Shown one piece after another: positions 6,883 to 14,544 of a stretch of 17,442 nt of DNA (positions within the stretch are counted from its first letter, which is position 1; each line of letters begins with the position of its first letter). The translations under genes were made by a program, and so were the position numbers. Where the stretch lies: contig CAYPHJ010000096.1 of NCBI GenBank assembly GCA_964410485.1, positions 1-17,442 of the forward strand, in the 5' to 3' direction. This DNA comes from CAYPHJ01 sp964410485. GTDB lineage: Bacteria; Desulfobacterota; Binatia; UBA9968. The notes under the pieces are model-generated. The model did no database searches. It was not told the origin of the DNA and saw nothing but the letters and a program-made list of their open reading frames with translations.

Positions 6883-7821
6883 TTAACCCACCAGATGTGG
6901 CATAATCCCGCTCGCGCAGATTTCCAGATGCTCGTTTTCATCGAACATCGGATTGAAGACGATCTGCCGCGCGCCGGCTCGCACGATCTCACCTATTTTT
7001 TCCGTGCATTCCTCCAGGCTACCCCAAACACACACGCGCGGCCCGAGGTCGGAGTTCTTGTACCGGCGGTAAAACCACTCGCGTAGCCGCGCTTCGGCTC
7101 TGGCTCTGTTGTCATCGACGGCGAGATACACACGTTTGGCGATCTCGAAGGTGGCGGGGTCGCGTTTCGTTTCCTCGAGCAAGCGACGGATCGCCGCCGA
7201 TTCACGCACGAACGCCGACGCCGAGGAGGACCCGGCACCCATCCAGCCGTTGCCGTATTTCACAGCGCGTCTCAGAGCGTTCTCGTGGTGGCCGCCGAAC
7301 CACAGCGGCGGATGGGGTATTTGAAGCGGTTTCGGCTCCATGGATACGTTTTCGAATTGCCAGAAGTTGCCGCGAAAACTTGCCCTCGGTTCCGTCCATA
7401 GAAGCTTCATCACTTGCACGGCCTCAGTAAAGCGCGTGACGCGTCTTTCGCGTGAATAGCCAAAAACGTCCTCATGAGAACCCAAATGCCCACCACCAAG
7501 GCCCACACCGAGAACCGCTCGCCCGCCGCTCATCCAATCAAGCGTTGAAAAGCTCTTGGCGAGTTGGACGGGATTGCGCAACGTGAGCAGGACCACGGAC
7601 GTGCCAAGACGGAGCTTGGTGGTGATCGCTGCGACATAGCTCAACAACGTTACCGGCTCGAGCATGGGAAAATCACCAACGATCCGTTCCTGGACCCAGA
7701 GGCTCTCGTAGCCAAGCGTCTCAGCCTTCGTGACAAACTTTCGAATGTGCTCCATGTCCACAGGTCCGTCGAAGAAAACCTGAGGGATCTCGATACCGCA
7801 CGGAGTGTGGTCAACAACCAT
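6883..7821 (-). CDS. LLM-class (probable F420-dependent) oxidoreductase
   Basis: A 312-residue luciferase-like TIM-barrel oxidoreductase, second in this window and clearly diverged from 1538-2500. Seen: ETLGYESLWVQERIVGD near residues 33-49; LRLGTSVVLLTLRNPVQLAK, the conserved strand-loop; GRAVLGVGLGGGH, the glycine-rich loop; ASFRGNFWQFENV; PPLWFGGHHENALRRA followed by GNGWMGAG, the cofactor phosphate-binding region; and a C-terminal ARQIVFNP strand. The arrangement resembles proteins annotated as probable F420-dependent oxidoreductases, but FMN use is possible. The ATG at 7821 has AGGATAGG about ten bases upstream. It converges on the glucosidase gene with only 43 bp between stops and no obvious shared terminator. 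Substrate unknown. Confidence 0.9.
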   Translation of the reverse strand: MVVDHTPCGIEIPQVFFDGPVDMEHIRKFVTKAETLGYESLWVQERIVGDFPMLEPVTLLSYVAAITTKLRLGTSVVLLTLRNPVQLAKSFSTLDWMSGGRAVLGVGLGGGHLGSHEDVFGYSRERRVTRFTEAVQVMKLLWTEPRASFRGNFWQFENVSMEPKPLQIPHPPLWFGGHHENALRRAVKYGNGWMGAGSSSASAFVRESAAIRRLLEETKRDPATFEIAKRVYLAVDDNRARAEARLREWFYRRYKNSDLGPRVCVWGSLEECTEKIGEIVRAGARQIVFNPMFDENEHLEICASGIMPHLVG

Positions 7822-8222
7822 AACCGTTTACCTATCCTTTCCTAACCGAAAACGAGTCTAGCGCGGCTATGCCGCAACCAAGATCGAAATGTATCGCGCA
7901 AAGCATGCTCTGAGCCTAGCCGAAGGGAGGCAAAGGCCGACAAAGGAGGAAAAACTACTCACTTGGCGCTCCCTACAACTCTCGCTCAGAACAGACTCCG
8001 GGAGAAATCCTTTATTCACCTGTCACTCAGTGTTTTTGGCTCAGCCGTGAAGACGCCTGATCAGCCCCAGCCGGAGCCTGCGCCGGCGCGAGAATAATCC
8101 GAAGCGTCCGTAACTACTATGGAGACACAGACCGGCAGGGAAATTTTCGCGCGCCACAAAACCTTGTGCTGACTGGTTTCCGATCCTCACGACTTTTTTA
8201 CTCTCCGATACAAACTCCTGTC
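7822..8222. other. Gene-poor spacer with weak hints of a decayed ORF
   Basis: The upstream region of the minus-strand LLM gene. A small palindrome GCGGC-TAT-GCCGC lies at 7862-7874. On the plus strand an open frame ends at a TAA near 8095 with a Pro-rich tail (PDQPQPEPAPARE) preceded by RLREKSFIHLSLSVFGSAVK. It has no plausible start and may be the 3' stub of a decayed gene, perhaps a transposase. No RNA gene was seen. Confidence 0.3.
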
Positions 8223-8404
8223 AATGCAGAACAGATTCATTGCCATCTAAGAATTAAAAGTGAACCGTTTTTAGAGGATTTAAACGTTAAAAGTGAACTC
8301 CTACGAAAACAGGTGGAGAGGGAGTGAAGGGACAGCGGCCCCAGGGCGGTTATCTGCGTATGCTCCGCAGCGCCGTACCCCCTCGATACGCGATCTCGAA
8401 AGAT

Positions 8405-8449
8405 CGCTACTCGGGGACACGGCATCCCCTTCCGATTCCCCGAGTAGCG
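8405..8449. repeat. 12-bp perfect hairpin in the IS remnant
   Basis: CGCTACTCGGGG at 8405-8416 and CCCCGAGTAGCG at 8438-8449, with a 21-base loop. It is embedded in a GC-rich block with related words (CGCGTAGCGAGGGG just downstream at 8455-8467). It looks like a dispersed palindromic element inserted into the decayed IS. Confidence 0.5.
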
Positions 8450-8615
8450 CGAAGCGCGTAGCGAGGGGCAGGGAATGCCGGACCTTCTCGATATGGCGTT
8501 GGGGTGCCTCCATTTTCATCCTCTGCGAGCGAGCGTAAGCTAATAAAACACTCCTATGAAAATGGGGTTGGAGCCTCGGGCCGCCGTTGTTCTAGGATCC
8601 GTCGCCCTTTCTGAA

Positions 8616-8727
8616 TGTCATTCTGAGGAGCACCGCGACGAAGAATCTGCTTTTTCCTCGGTCTTCGGTCTTCCGTCCCCGGTCGTCATACCAAAAGCAG
8701 ATCCTTCGGCTTCGCCTCAGGATGACA
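8616..8727. repeat. Inverted-arm dispersed repeat, copy 2
   Basis: The left arm begins TGTCATTCTGAGGAGC and ends GAAGAATCTGCTTTT (8616-8654). The right arm (8693-8727), read on the minus strand, begins TGTCATCCTGAGGCGAAG and ends GGATCTGCTTTT. Length, arm sequence and inverted layout match copy 1 at 1287-1386, whose minus-strand arm aligns closely with this left arm. Confidence 0.6.
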
Positions 8728-8732
8728 ACGGG

Positions 8733-8787
8733 AAGCAGATCCTTCACGGAGTTTATCCTGAGCAGCGGCGAAGGATTCAGGATGACA
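8733..8787 (-). repeat. Single repeat arm interrupted by a smaller palindrome
   Basis: Read on the minus strand it starts TGTCATCCTGA and ends AAGGATCTGCTT, as in the neighbouring arms. The centre, however, is expanded by a segment holding ATCCTGAGCAGCGGCGAAGGAT (plus strand 8755-8776), which resembles another copy of the same motif. It appears to be a nested or rearranged arm. Confidence 0.45.
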
Positions 8788-8828
8788 GTCCTGCTGTACG
8801 AGTGTCCTTGACGGATTTGTAAGGCGGT

Positions 8829-9017
8829 TTGATTGGAACTCTCGGAAAAGGGGCTGTTTTTGTTTCAAGGCGGTCCCACGCCAACCCCGGCGACACTCTC
8901 AACGTGCGCTTTTATCCTATGACCAATGGCCTTACAGCACTCCGCTTCTGGCGCAATCATCAACTCCTCGATGTCCAAACACTCAATACGGTCGACCTCA
9001 AGGAAGTTCAGTTTTAA
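8829..9017 (+). pseudogene. Possible C-terminal stub of an IS transposase
   Basis: A 62-codon open frame, with only a TTG as nominal start and an in-frame stop immediately upstream. The reading KGAVFVSRRSHANPGDTLNV, then LTALRFWRNHQLLDVQ and TVDLKEVQF, is reminiscent of the small beta-barrel tail that follows the integrase core in IS21/IS481-type transposases. That is a judgement by eye. Its position, ending 5 bp before the right inverted end of the IS remnant, supports it. The catalytic DDE core is absent. Confidence 0.35.
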
Positions 9018-9070
9018 TTCTTAAACGGTTCACTTTAAAATTTAGCCAACATGCAGAACAGATCCATCGC

Positions 9071-9266
9071 ATAGATGTCCCGCCAAGCTCGAAAGGTCAG
9101 ATGCTTTGCCTTGCGCGTTGACAGTCTCCAAACCACTTCACTTGACTACCGCACCCACTTCGCGCGAGCAGAAGCGCCAACCCGCTTGACAGGTAGTAAG
9201 CCCTACAGATAGAAGATTAATCACTCCGAGTATTGGCAGTTCGACTTAATCAAAAAGGGGGATATC
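9071..9266. promoter_or_regulatory. Upstream region and promoter of the ABC transporter cassette
   Basis: A perfect -35 TTGACA at 9186-9191 is followed after 18 bases by TAGAAG (9210-9215, 4 of 6 matches). This gives a predicted start near 9222 and a leader of about 45 bases. A strong AAAAAGGGGG ribosome binding site ends at 9261, five bases before the ATG at 9267. No operator palindrome was recognised. Confidence 0.4.
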
Positions 9267-10787
9267 ATGGATCGGCGTTTACTAACAATTGGCGCGATCG
9301 CGTTTTTCGGAGCGTTTTTGGTTACGACAACCGATGTCTCAGCTCAACGTCGAGTCTCTATTGGCGTCACAGAAACGATAGAAACCCACAACCCCTACGG
9401 CGACAGCGTCTCGCTTCTCTACGGCATCTGGAGTGAGATTACAGGTCCGTTCTGCACCTACAATTTCAACACGGGGGATTATGAGCCGCGTCTGGCCAAA
9501 CGTTGGGAAGTCAAGAGCCCCACAACATGGCATTTCTATCTGGATGAGAGGTACCGTTTCAACGACGGCTCGCCAATCACTGCAGCAGACGTGGTCCATT
9601 CCATGAACCGGGTTCTCAACGACCCGCAGAGCAGACAGAAAGCGTCTGTTGCCGGCCCGATTACCCAAGCTGAAGTGGTAGACAAGTATACGGTCAGTTT
9701 CATCACTAAAACTCCGGTCGCCCCTCTCTTGGGCTTCGTCTGCGACCGCTTGATTGTTACCAGCAAGGCGGCGTTCGACAAGCATGGCCGCGATGCAGCA
9801 GACAGGCGCCACATGATGGGCGGCGGCCCCTACAGGCTTAAGGAGTTGGTCCCGGGTCAGCGTCTTGTCATCGAGAAACGGCCGGACCACCCGGAGGCGA
9901 AGAAGAATCCGCAAGCACCCGACGAAATCGTGTTCCGCGTCATGCGGGAGGTAGAGCAGCGCGTCACCGCCCTTCTCAACAATGAGATCCAGATCGGTCA
10001 ATTTATTCCCCCTCACCTTCGCCAGCGCGTGGAGGCCTCGAAAAACCACAGAATTACGGGGGTGAACTCTGTCGAGATCATGTTCCTGGCGATGCAGCCC
10101 AAGCCACCATTCGATAAGAAGGAGGTGCGCCAGGCCATTTGTTATGCCATCGACCGGGACAAGATCATTAACACTTTGCTCGAGGGGTTCGGCGGCCGCC
10201 TGGATGGACCTATCGGATCGGGACAGTACGGCTACGACCCGAAGCTCAAGCCCCGCTACGAGTACAGTCCTGAAAAAGCCAGGAAACTACTGGCGCAGGC
10301 GGGCTACCCCAACGGAATAGACGTTGAGCTCCAGACGCCGGTTGGGCGCTACACCTTGGACAAGCAAATCACCGAGGCAATTGTCCCCATGCTCAGCGCG
10401 GCAGGCATCCGTACAAGGCTGCTGACTCCGGAGTGGCCGACTCTCTGGGCCAACGTGCAGAGGGGAACGGTGCCGTTTTACTACATGGGACGCGGCTCCG
10501 TAATCGATCCGAGCGCTGCGCTGCACCAGTATTTCAAAACCGGCGGCTCGCCTCGGATCGGCTACTCCAATCCCAAGCTCGACAACCTGTTTGACAGGGA
10601 ATTGAGCGAGTTCGATCCTGATCGTCGCAGGCAGTATCTTTCCCAGGCGATGAGTATCCTCACTGAAGAGGCCCCGGCCTGCTTCTTGTGGCGCCACCAG
10701 CTTCTCTGGGGTTTGGCCAGAAACGTCGATTACGAGCCGCTGCCGGACGGCCGCATTTACGGCCTGCAAATGAAATTAACGAAGTAG
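9267..10787 (+). CDS. ABC transporter substrate-binding protein, family 5 (peptide/nickel type)
   Basis: A 506-residue periplasmic binding protein of the DppA/OppA/NikA family. Seen: a signal peptide (MDRR, a hydrophobic core IGAIAFFGAFLV, then VSA-Q with likely cleavage after residue 26); the early SIGVTETIETHNPYGD strand; YEPRLAKRWEVKSPTTWHFY with FNDGSPITAADVVHSMNR, the classic SBP_bac_5 signature; a middle LPN-like region around MFLAMQPKPPFDKKEVRQAI; and YSPEKARKLLAQAGYPNG, another family hallmark. The cysteine-free cleavage region argues against a lipoprotein. It begins a cassette with two permeases, after a 229-bp gap that contains a hairpin. The ligand may be an oligopeptide or another small molecule; the family does not settle this. 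Confidence 0.92.
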   Translation: MDRRLLTIGAIAFFGAFLVTTTDVSAQRRVSIGVTETIETHNPYGDSVSLLYGIWSEITGPFCTYNFNTGDYEPRLAKRWEVKSPTTWHFYLDERYRFNDGSPITAADVVHSMNRVLNDPQSRQKASVAGPITQAEVVDKYTVSFITKTPVAPLLGFVCDRLIVTSKAAFDKHGRDAADRRHMMGGGPYRLKELVPGQRLVIEKRPDHPEAKKNPQAPDEIVFRVMREVEQRVTALLNNEIQIGQFIPPHLRQRVEASKNHRITGVNSVEIMFLAMQPKPPFDKKEVRQAICYAIDRDKIINTLLEGFGGRLDGPIGSGQYGYDPKLKPRYEYSPEKARKLLAQAGYPNGIDVELQTPVGRYTLDKQITEAIVPMLSAAGIRTRLLTPEWPTLWANVQRGTVPFYYMGRGSVIDPSAALHQYFKTGGSPRIGYSNPKLDNLFDRELSEFDPDRRRQYLSQAMSILTEEAPACFLWRHQLLWGLARNVDYEPLPDGRIYGLQMKLTK

Positions 10788-10878
10788 GAACGCGTCTGGC
10801 TGTAAGCATGGAAGATACGCCCATGGCGGCGTTTTGCGGAAGCAAGCCTCGGTCGATCTCATGGGCCCCGATCGCAAA

Positions 10879-10893
10879 CCCGCTGTAAGCGGG
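10879..10893 (+). terminator. Hairpin between binding protein and permease genes
   Basis: A perfect 6-bp GC-rich stem CCCGCT-GTA-AGCGGG, followed by CCGCGTTCTTT. The T-run is short, so it is at best a partial terminator or an mRNA 3'-end stabiliser. Such a hairpin after a binding-protein gene commonly lets that gene be expressed above its permeases. Confidence 0.3.
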
Positions 10894-11016
10894 CCGCGTT
10901 CTTTCCGCAAGCGCTTCTAGGAGGTTTTGATCTTTTGAAAAGCTTTCTCTCGCAGCTCTAGTCTTGTTTGGAAGTGCCAGTTCGGGTCTATGCGGTCATC
11001 TACTTGGGAAGGATAA

Positions 11017-12018
11017 GTGGGTAGTTATCTCATAGGGCGGCTGCTCGGCACAATTCCGGTGCTCCTCCTAATCAGTCTTCTGGTGTTCTTGCTCATCCAG
11101 GCTGCGCCGGGGGATCCTACCTTGATGCTCCTGGGCGAGGAGGCGACGGAAAGCGACATCCAGGACGCCAAAAGACGCTGGGGGCTGGACCAACCCATCC
11201 ACATACAGTACTTCAGCTTCCTCGCCTCGGCCGCACAGGGGGACTTCGGCCGATCGTTTCGCTTCAGCCAGCCGGTCCGCGAAGTCATCCTTGAAAGACT
11301 CCCTGCCACAATTGAGCTTGCCCTTTTTTCCGCCGTGATTGCTGTCCTGATCGCGATTCCGTTGGGTGTCTGGGCTGGCTCAAAGCCAAATTCGTGGATC
11401 GATAACGTCGGGACGAGCTTCGGCCTTTTTGGTATTAGTATGCCGAATTTCTGGCTCAGTATCATGCTGATCCTGCTTCTCGCGGGCACGTTTCACATTC
11501 TGCCGTCCGGTGGCCGTAGCACTTACGGAATCGCCGGGCCGCGGGAGACCGGCTTCTACATTTTCGACAGCCTCATGCAAGGTAACTGGCCGGCGGTTAG
11601 GGACGCCGTGCGCCACATTGTCCTGCCCGCACTCGCTCTTGGCACAAACATGGTCGGTATTTTGATGCGAGTCACGCGCTCCTCGGTTCTCGAAGTAATG
11701 AACGAAGACTATGTAGCAACGGCGCGTGCCAAAGGGCTGGGCGAGCAGAAGGTAGTATGGCGCCATGTGCTGACCAACGCTTTGATACCGGTCATCACCG
11801 TGGCGGGACTTGAACTGGGAGCGCTCCTGAGCGGCTCCATCATCGTCGAGACTGTCTTTGCTTGGCCGGGGATTGGCAGCCTGCTCATCACCGGCGTTAC
11901 GGCCCGCGATTATCCCCTGGTGACCGGGCTGGTCCTGATGTACACGGTTGCTTTCGTTGCCATCAACCTGGTTATTGACGGCCTCTATGCGATCATTGAC
12001 CCTCGAATCCGTTATTAG
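11017..12018 (+). CDS. ABC transporter permease, DppB/OppB type
   Basis: A 333-residue inner-membrane permease with the standard six-helix layout. Seen: a first membrane segment near residues 8-30 (LLGTIPVLLLISLLVFLLIQ); the AAPGDPTLMLLGEEA periplasmic start, typical of DppB proteins; a cluster of helices from about 95 to 170; and the cytoplasmic EAA loop YVATARAKGLGEQKVVWRHV around residues 232-251, where the ATPase docks. The terminal helix ends with the family-typical YAIIDPRIRY. The start is GTG at 11017 with AAGGA just upstream. The gene overlaps the next permease by 32 bp, so the two are translationally coupled. Confidence 0.92.
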   Translation: MGSYLIGRLLGTIPVLLLISLLVFLLIQAAPGDPTLMLLGEEATESDIQDAKRRWGLDQPIHIQYFSFLASAAQGDFGRSFRFSQPVREVILERLPATIELALFSAVIAVLIAIPLGVWAGSKPNSWIDNVGTSFGLFGISMPNFWLSIMLILLLAGTFHILPSGGRSTYGIAGPRETGFYIFDSLMQGNWPAVRDAVRHIVLPALALGTNMVGILMRVTRSSVLEVMNEDYVATARAKGLGEQKVVWRHVLTNALIPVITVAGLELGALLSGSIIVETVFAWPGIGSLLITGVTARDYPLVTGLVLMYTVAFVAINLVIDGLYAIIDPRIRY

Positions 12019-12880
12019 CCGGCCGGCGGAGATCGTCCGCTTGGTACCATGGCTGAACGTGAAGTTCTTCATGGGCGGCTCTCTTCTGCTTGCGCTTGTC
12101 GTCGTCGGCGTGCTTGCACCTGTTCTCGCGCCATACGACCCCAACGTGCAGCAGTTGGGCCGTATGCTCCAGCCACCTCAGTGGTTCGGGCAAGATCACT
12201 TCCTCGGAACCGACAATCTAGGACGGGACGTTTTGAGCCGGATTTTCTACGGGGCTCGCGTCTCGCTGGTGGTGGCTCTCGCCGTCGTCATCATATCGGG
12301 CTTCGTTGGCGTAACGCTTGGCGTGATCTCGGGATACTTCGGAGGCAAGGTCGATTTTGCGATTCAGAAGCTCGTCGAAGTCGTGTGGGCATTCCCGCCG
12401 CTGCTCCTCGCCATCGCGATCCTCGCTTATCTGGGGCAGGGACTCTTTAATCTCATTTTAGCGCTCGTAGCCCAGCGCTGGATCCAGTACTGCCGTGTCG
12501 TGCGCGGGCAAGCACTGTCGCTTAGGAACCGGGACTTTGTGACCGCTACGCAGGCCCTCGGTGCCAGCGATACGCGAGTCATGTCGCGACACATCATTCC
12601 GAATATCATCCAGGTTTCCCTGGTGATCGGTACTTTCGCTATGGCATCGGCCATTATCGCCGAGGCCAGTTTGAGCTTTTTGGGTCTCGGCGTTCCCCCG
12701 CATATCCCAACCTGGGGAACGATGCTCTCGGACGCCCGCATCTACATAAGCACCGCCTGGTGGATGTCGCTCTTTCCCGGCCTTTGCATCTTCCTTACCG
12801 TGTTGGGCATCAATCTCCTCGGTGACGCCCTGCGAGACCTGCTCGATCCGCGCCTGAAGCGAGCCGGCTCGGGGATTTAG
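11987..12880 (+). CDS. ABC transporter permease, DppC/OppC type
   Basis: A 297-residue inner-membrane permease, partner of the preceding gene. Seen: an N-terminal membrane segment FFMGGSLLLALVVVGVLAPV followed by LAPYDPN; the DppC signature GQDHFLGTDNLGRDVLSRI; the EAA loop DFVTATQALGASDTRVMSRH; and LSFLGLGVPPHIPTWGTML near the C terminus, ending at LLDPRLK. I chose the ATG at 11987, inside the end of the upstream gene. A TTG at 11948 in the same frame would add 13 residues, but these do not look like part of the family. No ATP-binding subunit gene follows: the next gene, after 50 bp, is pyruvate kinase. Confidence 0.9.
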   Translation: MRSLTLESVISRPAEIVRLVPWLNVKFFMGGSLLLALVVVGVLAPVLAPYDPNVQQLGRMLQPPQWFGQDHFLGTDNLGRDVLSRIFYGARVSLVVALAVVIISGFVGVTLGVISGYFGGKVDFAIQKLVEVVWAFPPLLLAIAILAYLGQGLFNLILALVAQRWIQYCRVVRGQALSLRNRDFVTATQALGASDTRVMSRHIIPNIIQVSLVIGTFAMASAIIAEASLSFLGLGVPPHIPTWGTMLSDARIYISTAWWMSLFPGLCIFLTVLGINLLGDALRDLLDPRLKRAGSGI

Positions 12881-12930
12881 TCCTTTTCCCTTCCGTTGAT
12901 TCCGCACCAGAGTGATGTAGATTAGGAAAA

Positions 12931-14337
12931 ATGCGCAAAACGAAAATCGTCTGCACCATTGGTCCAGCCAGCGACTCGGAAAAAACTTTAACCAGCCTTA
13001 TCCGTGCGGGCATGAACGTCGCCCGCTTGAATTTCAGCCACGGCGATTATGACTTTCATGGGCGAGTGATTCGCCGGATCCGTGAGATCGCGCGCAAACT
13101 GGGAAAGCCCGTGGCGATCCTGCAAGATTTGCCGGGCCCAAAAATTCGGGTGGGGGCCATAGCCGGGGACCGCGTGCGTTTGCAACCGAAAAAGACGTCG
13201 ACGCTAACCACGCGCAACATCCTCGGTAACAACGAGGTGATCTCAGTCGACTACAAGAACTTTACCAAGACACTGCGCAAGGGCGATCCGATCCTTCTCG
13301 GCGACGGCGAGATCGAGCTTGAGGCGGTCAAAATTGGCGGGCAGGACGTGATCTGCAAGGTCGTCGTCGGCGGCATTCTCGGCTCGCACAAGGGAATTCA
13401 CTTCCCGCGCACCAGCTTGGACCTGCGCTCTCTCACCACTCACGACAAGAAGGATCTCGCATTTGGTATTGAACAAAAAGTGGATATGGTCGCCCTTTCG
13501 TTTGTCCGCAGTGCGGACGACATAGTCTACGCCAGGACAGAAATGAAGAAACACGGCGCAACTATTCCCATCATTGCCAAGATCGAGAAGCACGAGGCGC
13601 TCGAACAGATCGACGGTATTTTGGGAAAGGTCGACGGCATCATGGTCGCCCGCGGGGATCTCGGCCTGGAAATCGCGCCCGAGCGCATTCCCGCCATGCA
13701 GAAGATGATGATTCGCAAAGCCAACCACCTGGGCAAACCCGTCATCACGGCGACCCAAATGCTGCGCTCAATGGTGCAAAACCCGCGCCCGACCCGCGCC
13801 GAAGTTGCGGATATCGCGAATGCGATTTTGGACGGCACAGATGCACTGATGCTTTCGGAGGAGTCGGCTACCGGTGAGTACCCAGTCGAGGCCGTAAGAA
13901 CGATGGCACAGGTCGCCGAGGAAACCGAGCGCATTCTCGAGCCGCGCTATCACTTCGCCGACCTCAAAAAAACAGTGCCGGAGGCCATCAGCTTTGCCGC
14001 TGTATCGCTAGCTCGCGACCTTCACGTCAAGGCTTTCCTGATTCCCACTTCTTCAGGGAGCACCGCGCGGATGATCGCCCGTTACCGGCCCATCCAGCCC
14101 ATCGTCGCTATCAGTCCCGAGCCGACAACGATTAAGAATCTCTGTCTTGTGTGGGGCGTCTATCCTGTGACGGTAAACGATTTTCAAAGCACTGATATTA
14201 TGCTGCGGGTGGCGCAGCGCAAAGCGCTCGAGCTGGGGTTCGCGAAACCGGGGGATCTGGTTGCAATTACGGCCGGGTTGCCGCTCCAACAGGCAGGCAC
14301 GACCAATATGATCACGGTGAAACCGCTGGAACCCTGA
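12931..14337 (+). CDS. pyk: Pyruvate kinase
   Basis: A 468-residue protein of normal length for bacterial pyruvate kinase, which transfers phosphate from phosphoenolpyruvate to ADP in the last step of glycolysis (cytoplasm). Seen: the start KTKIVCTIGPAS; the NFSHGDY nucleotide-site motif; LQDLPGPKIRVG; the B-domain from about residue 70 to 165; the signature IIAKIEKHEAL with catalytic Lys217 and metal ligand Glu219; MVARGDLGLEI with Asp243 also a metal ligand; KPVITATQML; TRAEVADIANAILDGTDALM; and a C-terminal allosteric domain with ISFAAVSLARDL and IPTSSGSTARMIARYRP. There is no extra PEP-utiliser domain. A short AGGA precedes the ATG. It lies 50 bp after the permease gene and may be partly co-transcribed with it. 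Its stop overlaps the start of the repeat at the assembly gap. Confidence 0.97.
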   Translation: MRKTKIVCTIGPASDSEKTLTSLIRAGMNVARLNFSHGDYDFHGRVIRRIREIARKLGKPVAILQDLPGPKIRVGAIAGDRVRLQPKKTSTLTTRNILGNNEVISVDYKNFTKTLRKGDPILLGDGEIELEAVKIGGQDVICKVVVGGILGSHKGIHFPRTSLDLRSLTTHDKKDLAFGIEQKVDMVALSFVRSADDIVYARTEMKKHGATIPIIAKIEKHEALEQIDGILGKVDGIMVARGDLGLEIAPERIPAMQKMMIRKANHLGKPVITATQMLRSMVQNPRPTRAEVADIANAILDGTDALMLSEESATGEYPVEAVRTMAQVAEETERILEPRYHFADLKKTVPEAISFAAVSLARDLHVKAFLIPTSSGSTARMIARYRPIQPIVAISPEPTTIKNLCLVWGVYPVTVNDFQSTDIMLRVAQRKALELGFAKPGDLVAITAGLPLQQAGTTNMITVKPLEP

Positions 14338-14389
14338 TTGGCGGCAACTAGAGTTTCTGGTTTCAAGTTCCTGGTTTCTGGTTGAGGGG
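14335..14389 (+). repeat. 55-bp contig-end duplicate, left copy
   Basis: Identical to 14490-14544 and separated from it by the run of N. It begins at the pyk stop codon (TGATTGGCGGCAACTAGAG) and includes the low-complexity word TTTCTGGTTTCAAGTTCCTG. It is most simply an assembly overlap printed twice. Confidence 0.85.
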
Positions 14390-14489
14390 NNNNNNNNNNN
14401 NNNNNNNNNNNNNNNNNNNNNNNNNNNNNNNNNNNNNNNNNNNNNNNNNNNNNNNNNNNNNNNNNNNNNNNNNNNNNNNNNNNNNNNNN
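14390..14489. other. Assembly gap of 100 N
   Basis: Exactly 100 unknown bases, a conventional placeholder. Because both flanks are the same 55 bp, the true sequence may be continuous with no gap at all. Confidence 0.95.
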
Positions 14490-14544
14490 TGATTGGCGGC
14501 AACTAGAGTTTCTGGTTTCAAGTTCCTGGTTTCTGGTTGAGGGG
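14490..14544 (+). repeat. 55-bp contig-end duplicate, right copy
   Basis: Base-for-base identical to 14335-14389, starting with the same TGATTGG that contains the pyk stop. If merged, the pyk gene would be followed directly by the sequence after 14544. Confidence 0.85.

Larger units (their letters stand above)
8224..9070. mobile_element. Decayed insertion sequence remnant
   Basis: Three layered signals. First, a 14-bp perfect inverted pair: AAAGTGAACCGTTT at 8257-8270 and AAACGGTTCACTTT at 9023-9036. Second, just outside it, 20-bp near-direct repeats: ATGCAGAACAGATTCATTGC at 8224-8243 and the same at 9051-9070 with two C/T changes. Third, a possible transposase C-terminal stub (8829-9017) that ends only 5 bp before the right inverted end. 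The left end repeats TTAAAAGTGAAC twice (8254-8265 and 8287-8298), as do multi-repeat ends of IS21-like elements. The 20-bp flanks are longer than usual target duplications, so they may be part of the element. The middle is filled with small palindromes and inverted-arm repeats, so most of the transposase is lost. Confidence 0.5.

Noticed and set aside
8616..8787. CRISPR array, considered because of repeated similar arms
   Set aside because: The arms are in both orientations, differ from each other, and have no regular spacers; no cas gene is present.
9339..10049. Minus-strand open frame of 236 codons
   Set aside because: It is fully antisense to the binding-protein gene, whose signal peptide and family motifs are clear; no domain was recognised in the antisense reading.
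11380..12144. Minus-strand open frame of 254 codons across both permeases
   Set aside because: It is antisense to two clear permease genes and has no recognisable protein features.
12896..12923. TTGATT/TAGATT pair as a pyk promoter
   Set aside because: Both boxes are weak, and the -10 would put the start almost on the ATG, leaving no room for the AGGA ribosome binding site.
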